From Dipylidium caninum (Eukaryota; Platyhelminthes; Cestoda; Cyclophyllidea; Dipylidiidae), in assembly GCA_017562135.1 (NCBI GenBank), contig QEYB01000654.1:496001-560000 (forward strand): DNA of 64,000 nt, in the 5' to 3' direction. This document shows, one piece after another, positions 11,827-23,203 of the stretch (position 1 is the stretch's first letter; each line of letters begins with the position of its first letter). The notes beneath the pieces are model-generated. The model was given only the letters and a program-made list of their open reading frames with translations, ran no database searches and was not told the DNA's origin. A program made the position numbers and the translations under genes.

Positions 11827-12832
11827 CTACAGAGGCAAATATAAGCGCGGTCAGTTGTGTTTGAAATAACAAATCATATTTATAATTCAGTGAAGACTTG
11901 GATATTTGGCCACAGTACCGCCAAGATTAAAAGTAGATTATCCGGTCAAAAATAAGGCAAGCGCGCAGCACTGAGATTTAAATTTACCAATCAAGCAAGC
12001 AAGTAGAAACTTTGTTTTTTATAAGGGAATAAGTGTAGAGAACAATAAACCTTTAAAAGTAAAAACCGGACAGATAATTACATTAAACGATACCCTTAGC
12101 TCGACCTTCGCATCAAATAGGAGCAAAAGGTGCGGAGTAAATAGAGATTACGGGAAGTAGGATCGTAGCTTACTGATTGCGCAACCATTTGTTAGTACTT
12201 ATTGAAGACAGCTCCGCGCAGGGAAGAAGGTGCAGCAATAATAAACCTAGTAATAGAGGGTACTTTAAATTTGCGACAACCAAATAATATAATAAAATCT
12301 ACTTTTCTGTCAAAAAATAAGTGTAAATAACACATTTTGCGCTTCATGCAAAATCCTTGAATCGGTTCAAATCGAGACCCCCAGCGCATGCACACGACCA
12401 CATCTCGTCCTTCAAATGTATCCAATAAACCGCCATGGCACAAAGTAAATTAAACAATATGCTTTAATACAGACGAACTGTAAATAAATTTCCGTGGGTG
12501 CTGTTTGGTTGACATACACGGTAAAGACGAATAAATCCGTATTTTTTGGTTGAAATTACTAGAAAGGCCGTTTTAGGAAATCGTTGCCTAAAATTATCAC
12601 TGCGATTTACTTTAACACACAACACTTTGGCACACTTCTGTGTAGCAACCGCATACCGAGTATTTTAGGAAAGATACTCTGCCCCTTTTATCGCTTAATG
12701 TTTACCTGAAATATTCCGGGTCTCAATTCTCGCAGTACATTCACTGCGACAGAATAACTTTTAACGATCCATTTCATCAAACGTGTTTCAATGTGCCAAT
12801 GCAATGCCATTACTTTATCTGCGCGTCTCGCC

Positions 12833-13544
12833 ATGGCAACCACCGACCACCAGAAATTCAAGTTATTAGCGGTGTTTGCCGTCACGTTGCAGTATACTGT
12901 GCTCCCATTTTGGTAAGGAGCTTAATTATCTATACACCTATACATGGGTGTGCTAAGCTCTAGATAAATGCATTTTTTGTCAGGCGAAATGTTCTCATTT
13001 TATTGAAAACTTGTTCAGCTTGCATGCTGGTTGAAGACTCCCGAGGATTTTATCGTTCCGATGGCCTTGGGAGATACACTTCAGAAAAATTGTCACAACA
13101 ATTTGTTGTGTAAAATGGGTGCGGATTTTATGGAACACGGGAAAATCAGGGTATTGTTCCGCATGCTACAAACGCATTATGGGGCGGATCCACCAATAGC
13201 CAGGCCTACTGCCGATGAATCTGCGGGTACTTTTAAGTTTTGATTGCTGGTTTTCATAAAATTATTTAGCATTATAAACAATTATATGTTTCACCTATAA
13301 CCTGATTATTGCAAAGTTAAATGAAATTACTTTTGTTTTCAAGCAGATCAATTCTTCCCCTGCCGAATCGTTCAAGACCTCGTGTTGAATCAGATTATGA
13401 ATTTGGCTCGCGATCTCAGACATCTCGTGAACGTTCTTTGTGTAAGACACACCTATTAACCCATTTCTACCGTTTTTTTGAATCACGACACCTTAAATTA
13501 ATAAACCGACATCGTCGCAGGCGACAATCACCACCAAATCTTAA
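12833..13544 (+). CDS. Small unrecognised protein with N-terminal hydrophobic segment (four-exon model)
   Basis: I do not recognise this family. A likely start at 12833 gives MATTDHQKFKLLAVFAVTLQ, a signal peptide or membrane anchor, ending at a GTAAGG donor (12913). An exon from 13019 to 13226 reads LKTPEDFIVPMALGDTLQ, KNCHNNLLCKMG and HGKIRVLFRMLQTHYG. It joins in correct phase to 13347-13441 (DQFFPCRIVQDL, NQIMNLARDLRHLVNVLC) and then to 13521-13544, ending at TAA. The last three exons agree in phase. The first junction does not: the strong donor leaves phase 2 while the second exon needs phase 0. Either the weak GTGCTC donor at 12899 is used or one T is missing in the run near 12908-12911. 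The predicted product is about 140 residues, helical, with several Cys. Confidence 0.45.
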
Positions 13545-14430
13545 CTCATTACGCTAATTAGGCTACTTCTATGTAATGAAATAGGTAGCCCATTTACAAG
13601 ACGTACCTTAAGACCTCTTTGAGGTACCCTCGGTTTCACTTTAATTATACCCACTTCTCTGTCATAAAAACGATTTTCATTGTGTGCCCTCAATTCTGCA
13701 AGTTGTTGATCTGCTCTAAACGATTCGTTTATAAGAGTATAAAGGTAACAAAACACCCCTATGTTGGTGGCAGTGACACACATTGTTGTAGTGCTTGGAA
13801 ACAAATTAACCCATTTGCCACCGTTTTTTGTTATATTTCCTTGTTTGCCTATTTGGTTTCATGATGCTCTAACAAACTCTGTCTTATGAGTTAATCCAGA
13901 CTTCTAACTTCTTTATGAATTACTGAATTTATAAATTCATGTATCACTGCCAGGGTTATAATCAAATAAATATGATATCAAATGTGCAGGACTGTATAGA
14001 AATCACTTTAGGCTATTTTATTGCTCCCTTTACTAATTAATCTCAAAAATCGTCGCAATTTGAATGTGTCAACAGCTTTAAAGGGAATCTCTTACCTCAC
14101 TTTCAACCTTCGCCTATTTTTCTGCCATTTTTTTGAGCTTCGATGTGAACACCCTTGAATTAGTAGTCAAGATCTTGTGATTTGTATAATGCTGAGTCGT
14201 GATCGTTTGTGATCTATTCAAAATTTTAATTAGACAAACAGTCTTGAAGTGATATCACAATACTTGCTCAGCTGCTATTTATATCTTTGGCAAAATTGAA
14301 AGTGATTCACTTCGAAAACATGGCCTCAACGGGTTCTTGTGCGTTTGTTCACCTTTTTTTGCCTAAATTTTATACTTCAAATGTGTACTGCTTCTTCTTT
14401 TCTTACCCTGCGATTTCCTTCTGCCCTCAG

Positions 14431-14708
14431 CTCCCTCTATCGTCCGCTGTGGTGTGTGCAAAAGGCGTTTAACGCTGGCGGTAGGTTTTTGTCACTTCGA
14501 GGGCCTCACGTCTCCTTTTGTCACTACTCTGTGCCTTCCCCGCCATCATGCAGATCAAGGAATGGTCTGCGCCTGTGGAGGAGTCTTCTGTGCTGCTCAT
14601 CGCTTCGCTGACAATCATAACTGCACTTTCGACTATAAGACGGAGGGGCGAGAACGACTACGTAAGGCCAATCCGCGGGTGGCGGGTGAAAAAGTGAAGA
14701 AAATTTGA
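14431..14708 (+). CDS. AN1-type zinc finger protein, C-terminal exons (ZFAND5/6-like)
   Basis: AN1 fingers bind two zinc ions. ZFAND5/6 proteins couple ubiquitin recognition to the proteasome. Exon 14431-14484 reads RCGVCKRRLTLAV and exon 14554-14708 reads GMVCACGGVFCAAHRFADNH and NCTFDYKTEGRERLRKANP, ending GEKVKKI and TGA. All zinc ligands are present (CxxC, CxC, the FCxxHR pair, the DxHxC motif), as is the conserved C-terminal helix of the ZFAND5/6 type. The splice uses the donor GTTTTT after GTAG and the acceptor CATGCAG, and it adds three residues (VDQ) to the first zinc loop. Upstream exons, including the A20 finger expected in ZFAND5/6, were not found between 13,545 and 14,430. Confidence 0.85.
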
Positions 14709-17700
14709 TACTTTCGTGGCTCTTTTAGTCGGCTTATCTCTATTTTACATCTGCTTTTATTACTATTGTCAGCTTGGACTCCTCCATCAGCCATCATTAC
14801 CTTAATCGCCTTAACGACATTAGTTTTACCCGACGTCTGTTATTTATGTTTGCCTATTTTAATTTCAATAGCAAAGGATACTTAGCCTAATAAGTGTTCT
14901 CTCCATTTCCCATGTCTGTTTGGTTCTTTTTGGGTCTTCCGCCCGCTCTTTGTGCGAGTTGGACGGCGAGTAGCGGAGATTGTCTCGACTCACGGCGTTT
15001 CTTTGTCTTGCGCCGAAAATTTGGGCGGAGGAGCGGGCATTAAAGAGTCGAGGGAGTCCGTCCGGAGGGCCTCTGCCACCCTCGCTCACGCCGACGTCGT
15101 CCGCAGGTCATCCGGGGACAGTAACTCCGTCTCAACGACCCGATTAGTTCAGCAGTTGACTGGCTAGTTGTTGGTGTTGTTGATTGTCGCGCCAAATTTA
15201 TTCTTAGTTCTGCCAAAACCCAACGATGCGATGCAATGCGAGGTCATCGTATTTGCGATCACGCGTTTTCTTCATGCTCACGCCGTTTGGGCGGAGCTCC
15301 CGCCGCATCAGACTCCAGCGGTTGAGATAAAACCCTTGCATGTCAGCTCGTGACAGTCGCCTCGAGTGGTTAGACCGATCGCTGGGATGCCAAAGCCGCT
15401 TTCTGGCGCATTTCCCCCGCTTCCGTGGACGGCGTTCGCCGAACTCCTCGCCTCGAGGCTAAGTGGCCGAGGTAAGGAGGCCGGGCCTCGCGAAGTCGTC
15501 GACTCGCGGCCACATTTCTGGCACCGCGGCAATTCGTGTGAGCTTTTGCGTCCGCCAACCCACGCCCGACCGCCTTCTGCCCGCCAACCGGCAGTGGCCA
15601 GGCCACAGGCAATTAAACTGAACCATGTCCCAATGCTTTTTCTCCATTCGCCAGTTGAGGAGGCAATAAATGCTAATCCCCTTTTCGTCCTCCATCTCCC
15701 GCACTCCGCGGCCTCCAGCGGCCGGCGATGGGCTCCGCGGCAAAACTTCCCTTCCATTCCGCTTTAGCTGAAGGAATGGGGGCATTGTGCAGAGCCCTGT
15801 CAGTCGAGATCCCTCAAGAAGTCGCTGGATGCTGTCGTCTCCATCTTGACGGAAGCAAATCTTCCGCAATCCTGGCAAGCGACGCGGCCGTGATGACCGG
15901 CGCGATGGAATGTGGGCGAGGGAGGGCTTGTCAGCGCCGTGGAATGTTGTCATTCTCCACGCCGCCTCCGTCCCCGCCGCCCACACAACTGACGCGCGGG
16001 GGGGGGGCGTGTACGTGCTTGTATTGTGTCCGCCCCCTCCTCCCCGCTTACGCATAAATCTTAACTTACGACTGACTTTATCGCTCAACGCTCCAACGCT
16101 TCTGTCGCCACTGTCAAATGCTATTCCAGCTCGATTTTGGCGGGCTGTCCGGAGGCTGGAGTGACGGCCAAGCCTAACTAACTCCGCCGTGTGTTCGTCA
16201 GATGGCTGTGGACGGTCTTCCAACGCTTCTGTGCATGCAGACGATGCGCCGTAGTGTCGTCTTCCAATTTCCTGGAAGACTGGCGGTCTACTGATACGAG
16301 TGCTGCGAAAACTTTGTACAAGCCACTCTGTAGCGATTGTTTGGGGAAATTACCGCGTTCACTCCCATGCTATGCATAAAGACGCCTCTTTTCTGCTCAG
16401 ATAGAAATTCGCCCGCGTCATATATCGGTTGTCTCCCTACTTAAATCTCCACAAGTAGTATGCCACGCGCATCGATAATGCGGCATTTGGCGGCTTCATC
16501 ACTCGAAAAGAATATACACAAAAAGAGTAATATATGCCTTTCCCAACCGGGAATGGCGTAAATCTCTTCGTATGCCAAAGGAAACATGGAAATTTGTTCG
16601 TAAGTGGGCGTATTTACACGTTGAGAGTCCGACTGGCACTCGACAAACCCTCTTGCGCCCCACGCTGTTCACAACTTCACCTGGAGACGACGAGTGTATC
16701 CGGAAATGGGAATATTCGCCGCCAGTTGGGGCCTCAACCCCGTTGCCAAGGTCGATGGATACCAAATTTCAACGGAACAAAACATTTTCTACAGCAGCGG
16801 CGTGTGATACAAGTGACGCCCTCGGAAAGGGCCTCAAGCGCCCTTCGACCGCCTCTGACGGCGGGAGAGTAAACGGGGGCAGCAGCGAGGGAGGGGGGGG
16901 CCATGGCGCGTGGGTAAGGAACAGGATCGTCGGTTAGGCTGCCCCCGTCAAGAGGATATGACCTTCTTGGAAAGCACCAACTCGGCTGAGGATACTTTGC
17001 CTCACTTTCTTCTTGTGGTTCTCGTGGATTGCACTTTTAGACGCTTTGGTGGTGCCACAAAGCGAAGGTGAACAAGTGCGTCTCAAGGTTTGAGTGGATG
17101 TGAGAGTTAGTCTCGTGGGTTGGGGACTTAACGTGGGACGTTAGGTTCGGGTTCCGTCCCATTCTGCTGAAAGGCACTGCTCACTAGACAGCATTCGCGG
17201 AAGGTGATATCGGCTGTGGTAGCGATGGAGAGGACGAGACGAGGCGAGGAGGGGGAGTAGGGCGTGGAGGACGAGGAGGGGAACGTGGGAGAGGAGGACG
17301 AGGTGGAAGAGGACGACGACGAGGAAAAGAAGGCCGCCTCCAGAGCATTTTTTCCCTCAAACTCCCCAACACCACTAAATGCAGGCGATACTCGATCAAC
17401 TTCGTGATTTCCACTTGAATATCCCAATTGACGCTCCAGAACGGTGTAAGGCTCGGCAGGAGTGAAAGCGAATTTGCTAGTTCCATTTTAGCTCTTAACA
17501 GCCTACCATTCTTGGCTCAGCGTCCTGCCATCGCAGTGGAAGCTCTTTCACCGCTGCGGGGGTTGAAATGTCGGCGATCGTCTCACCATTTTGCAGTGCG
17601 AAAACCTCCTCTCCTTCGCGGTGGAGCATTTTGAGGGCAAAGAAATAAAAGAGGAAAATGCTCCCCAGCTCGTCTCCACTCCGTCCTCGGTGCACCGAGC

Positions 17701-20700
17701 GTCGTCCACCGACTCCAACGCCGCTGAACTAGGCCCTCTGCCTGCCGCGTTGTATGCAAATTGTGGAGTTAATGGCGAAGCTGTGGGGAGAATTGCGCGT
17801 GCCGGGAGGGGGGAAGGGGCGGCGGCGGCGGCGGAGGGGAGGGGAAATTTGCCAGTGCACTATACTCCGGGGCTTTTGGTAATCACGCAAATAACCCGCG
17901 TCCTCGCAATGCAAATATCCGTTTGGCACGGAAACTGTGCACACCACGGCGTAACGAAAAAGGGTGGACTCGCGCAAACAGCACCATCCTCTCGCCCCGC
18001 CCCGCCCCCGCTCCACTCCTCCCCTGAACATTTGTTCGCTTGAAGTGTCTCTCACTTCTTCTGCACTTCTGCAGAGGTGACGCTGTGACTGTGCCACGCG
18101 ATGTTGCTGCTGCTGCTGATGACGGTGGTGGTGGTGGTGTTGGTGATGGATGCCAGGCGCAAATCATCCCTCGAGGAAGGCCGAAGTTTGCCTCATCTCC
18201 TCCGCTTCTGCCCCCGCCTCGTCTCCGCAGCCTCGACCGTCGCCTTCTCCACTTTTGCTGCTCCGTCTTCCACTTCCTCCGCCTACACAGTGCATTGACG
18301 GATCTTTTGTAGGGCATCTCGCCTCAACCACAGAGTCACTCCTCGCCACAAGTGAGGCATCTTAGCCGCATCGCCGAACTAAGAAAGATCTCTGCCCGTC
18401 TCTCCGGCGGGCGAGGGCCACTGAGCGCCGAAATACTCCACTCCGAAGGAGAAGAAGGGCGAGCAACGCCGGCAGGCAGGGAGGCAGCAAGCAGGCACGT
18501 CGGAGCGCGCGAGTGACAGGTCCCGGGGCCTCGAGGAACACGTGCCATGTTCTGTGTGCGGTCCTCGCAAAGCCACGCGCATTTTGGCAGTCACCGATGA
18601 AAACACCCTCGATGGTGGATGGCGAAAGCGCGTGTGTTGGAGGGAGAGCAAACCGGGCGGCGAAGGGGTCCCGGACCCTCAGTCCATCGCGTGCCGCGGT
18701 TACGGGGGACGCCCCGGGCGACTGCCTCCGCTCCTCTGGTCCAAATAGCCGAGACTCGCCTGCCACAGTCTAAATCGCCACCAGTCGCCTCGCCCCAGCA
18801 CCGTCGGGTGGCAATCAAAGTGACAGCTCGGCGTGGAAACCGGCCCCAGTGGCACCGGGCCCCAATCACCTGGCATCGTTGCGGTGGCAGGCGAGTCCTC
18901 TCCCCCCCCCCCAAACGATAAAACGGGCCTCGAGGCCTGACAACACCACCGTGGTCTCCCACGTGAGTCGCCCCGTGGACAAATGGACGCCACGGGGGCG
19001 ACACACACGGCGCGGCTGCAGTTTGCTCTCTTCCGACCCGCCCACTTGGTGGAGATGTACTAAACTGTGCATGTTTCAACCCATTTGCTACTCACACAAG
19101 ACATCTCGTGCAGTTTACACAACAACAAGCCGCCGGATCATGTGTCAAATGACATGAAAGGAATGTTTGATCTCAGCGATGATGCACTCGGCGGCGGTAG
19201 CCACGCGCTTTCCACGTCTTCCGGCGTGGCGGAGGCGGTAGTGGCTGGCGAAAAGCCAGCTCGTTTGCCGGGTAGTCGGTGGGCGCTGGAGGAGGGTTTT
19301 CGGGCGACTCGCGCCTCCTTCGCCCCAACTGGCCAGCGTGGAGGCGCGCGAGGCTGCTCCGCATTTGCCCAAAGCACGCGAAACGTCGCTCGGGCAAGAG
19401 AATTCTCGTGGAGACGAGGGGCGGACGGCGTGGCGTCGTCAGTTAACACCTCTCAGCGAAAAATCCCTCCAAATTGGGCTCGGTTGCCTGACAATCACCA
19501 AGGCAAAACGAGCGGTTCCCGCGGTTTCGTCATGCTTGTCTTCACGTGACAGCTGACGGGGACCCCCAGGCGCCGGTCTTTTGTGCGCCTCCTTTCCTCC
19601 ACTCAGCACTCCAACGCGCAGAGCATGTGTAGACAAAATCTGGAAATGGCGAGGATGTCCACGGCCAGAAGCCTCACCGCCGCGCCTCGAAGAGCGGCCC
19701 GGTTTCTCCCAAGTTCCGCTTCCCTCTAAACGCCTCGTCTTCTCCCCTCTGATCGCCCCTTTCGACTCCACTTTTCCCCAACTCCTTGCATGAATACTCA
19801 GGGCTCGGAGGAGCCTCATAAGAGGGGAAGAGGTGGCGAGATTGTGCGTCAGAAAATCCCCCCACACCCGGTTTGTCGGGGCTGGCGAAAGTCGACCATC
19901 GCGCATCAGAGAAAGCATCCGAGGCAGGACTTTGCAACAACCCGTCGGCTGTTGAAATGTGAGCGGATTTGGAGCCTACTTAGGCATCATTCCATCCTAA
20001 TTTGACCTCAATTTTCCTAAATTTAAGACCAACTCCCCAAGTTAATTATACGTTACATGATTAGGCGGGGAAAACGAGCTCCTTCTCCGTCCCCATTTGT
20101 CACCGACTCCGGTGTCTTTCCCGCCTCACCGACGTAGATTTGAGTCGGAGTGACTTCAGACAGAACTTCGGGCGCCGGTCGAGCCAGTTGTGGAGACTGC
20201 CAGTCGACGCGTCGCGCTGGAATCGCCGGAGCAGCGTTGCTTGCGCCGTTTTTGGGGCGTCACGAGGATCCTGCCTGCCCGCCAGACGCCAAGTCCCGGC
20301 TTGAAAACGGAAGATGGCGTTGCATAGGAGCGCGCGGAGACTGTTGGACCAACATTCGTTGAGCTGGTCGCTTCTAAAATGACCTCCCCCCCCCCTCCCA
20401 ACCGGGTGTGGCAGCCCGACCGGAGTGGGAAAACGCCTGAATGCCGCCGACGGGGGGATCCGGCAGGCGGGTAGAAACTTCTCCATACAGACAAATTGCG
20501 ACAACAGGGGGAAACACACGCACCTCGCCTCGTCTCGCCTTGGGGCACTTAAGAAGTGGGCGGGGCGCAAACTTACTAAATTCATTGGCGCGTCCGATGG
20601 AGGCCACTTTAGGCTGTCTAGACACTTCAACTTGGCCGCCTTCAGAACAAGGAGGGCGGAGACCGGGGACAAGTCTGCTCCGCTCCACGTAGGCACTGGC

Positions 20701-23203
20701 GACTGCCATCGTGTCGCTCAGAAAACGCGAGTAACTTCAGAAAAGATTTCCCAACTTGAAGATGCTGAGCCCCAGGGTCTGCGTCGAAAGCGGGGCCACA
20801 AAAGTGCCTCGCGGGCCGTATTTTTTGAGGCCTCCGTTATAGTAGGTGAAAGGAAGCGTAGACGCAGCCTGTATGCGCCTCCGGCTGCAGGTGTTTCCTC
20901 TCCACGTTGGTAGGAGAGCTGTTTGCCGCAACGTGGAATATTTGCACCATCCACAAACAAAAGAGAAAGAGGAGGGCGAGGAGGAGAAATGAAAGCAGAG
21001 ACCTGGGACGAGTTCGCTCCACTCCGTGTAGGCTCTGACGACTGTGATCGCATCGTCCGGATGACAGGTTAGTGGCCGCGCACGTCAATGCAGGACAACG
21101 GAAAGCCCTAAAAGTGGCTACTTTGGTAGGCGCAAATCGCCGAGTTGACGGATTATCGTCAGCCATCGTGTCATGCGAGTCGCGTCGTTGTTGGGTCACG
21201 TCGAGCCGACGGCAGGCCGGTTCGGGTGCTCCACCTTCTCGAATTTAGCCGCTTCGGCGACAAGACTGCCGCGCTGTCGAGGGACGATCGCCAAGAGCGG
21301 GCTTTGAGGAAAAATGCTAAAAGGAGTGCAGGCTTCTGTTGCTGCTGCTTTTGCTGCTGGTACTCGACGCGGTGGCTTTGACAGAAGACAACGACACCGA
21401 CAACGACGGGAAAGCGTGTGACACCTTTTCCACTTCTGAGCAACCAAATCCATCTCTCCACACGACTACATTCAGACTTAGAAGCGCCGAATTAGAAGAT
21501 CGACAGGAGGCGGAGGCGGTGAAGGAAGAGGCGGAGAGACTAGATCGCTCCGCTTCGGAGGGGAAGAGGACGAGACACGGGGGCGGAGGGGCCAAAATTC
21601 GAGAGGTACGAGGAACAGGAATGTGGAAGAGGTTAAGTTCAGCAAGTAGACGGGGAGGAGATGGGGTTAAAGAAATCCGTCTGAAAAAGAAAAGACTCCG
21701 CTTGAGAGGCATGGAAGTGACAATGGTGGTGGCGGCAATGATCGTCGAGGAACGCGATGAGGCCCCAGACCCTTCAACGCGGCAGGAGAGGGGAGAGCGG
21801 CACAAACGAATGCACAACTTCGTCTGGGAACAAAGGTGGACGTTCGACTTGCCGCTACGTGAGGAAGGATAAAACGACGAGTTGTCAACCTGTCGTGACG
21901 ACTGTGAGGCCCTCAAGAGGAGGAGGAGGAAGAGGAGAAGGGAAGTCGATCGTCCACTGTCCATGCGATCGGCCACGCGTGGCCATTCACACTGCCTGAG
22001 TCTCCGCCTTCTGACTGTGTTAAAAACCCTCACAATTTGGACGTCCAGTCGTGATTCCAGCAGGCAGGAGGACTACTTTCCCCTACTTGGCTACTCTAAC
22101 TGGACATGGAGCGAATAATTCCGACATCCACGAAGTTGGAAGCCTCCATCGGGTGTGGCTGGAGATACGACTGTTCTGCTCTCCTCGCGCGGCAAAGTTG
22201 CACGACGAGGAACGCCTTCAGAGGCACTCCTCGACAGGCAAATCCCCCTTCCCCCCCCCCCCCACAACAACGACAATGAAATGGTGCGTGGAAGACGAAA
22301 TAAGCCGAGGAAAGGTGGTCCAGAATGCCTGAAATCCACTGATTCCCCCAGTTACCAAATCAACTTACATTATTCAGGGGTTTGGAACTTTCATTTCGTA
22401 AAAACAAACGTTGGCATTCAAGAAAGAGTTAATTTCTCACCCCTTTTTCGTGTTCTCGCCACAAAAGCGGACGAGTTTGGAGATGCTCAAGGCCGTGGAA
22501 GACCTCCACGAAAGTCTTCGGCAGCACAGTTGCAAGATCACGACTACGAGGCACAAAAACATCGGTAGGTGGATTTATTTTCTAGGAAAAGTGGAAAAGG
22601 TAATCACAGAAGCGTTGGCAATGTACACAGAGCAGGTGTAAAGTCTGGTACACACGATTCGACCAGAAGGGTACAAAAATATGCAAGCAATCTGCAATTC
22701 GAGGGAGCCGGACGGCGTCGGCAGGTGGGCGGCGGACGGGGAATCTTAACTTGAAGGCGTATGGAGGAGCCTGGTGGGACAAAGTCACTGGGATTATCTC
22801 GTCATGATCAAATGTAGATTTCATTGGAGCTCTGCTCCGCCGACAACGTTGACGACGAAGACGGCGACGACGCCTCGGCTTGGATTGTCTACAGCCCAAG
22901 AAGAAGACGGTCACACAGTTGGGCCATTCGGCCAGGAGAGACACGAGGCTGGTCATTGTCACCTCCGGCCAACGCGGGCGGATCCAACCGGGCCGGTCGT
23001 CGCGGACAAGCCGCGTTCGTCTCAGTCAAACACGCGAGGCCAAAGGAGCCCCGAGTTTTATGCTCATCTAAGTTCGGTGACAGCTGTAAATTCACCCAGA
23101 CACACACACACACACACACACTGAATCCATTCAAATTTTTCCTTCCCTTTTTTGTTGTTTCGTGTGCAAGAATCGAATTTACGCATAAATTAACGACTTT
23201 GTG
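14709..23203. other. GC-rich region without a supported gene
   Basis: It begins AT-rich for about 200 bases and then becomes GC-rich with many open frames on both strands. These frames overlap each other, lack recognisable domains and are biased in composition. Two diverged segments of about 75 bases near 20,640-20,720 and 20,985-21,065 resemble each other. I see no exon I can name. Confidence 0.45.

Noticed and set aside
15459..16223. 254-residue minus-strand open frame
   Set aside because: Composition-driven, overlaps open frames on the plus strand, no motif or splice context that supports it.
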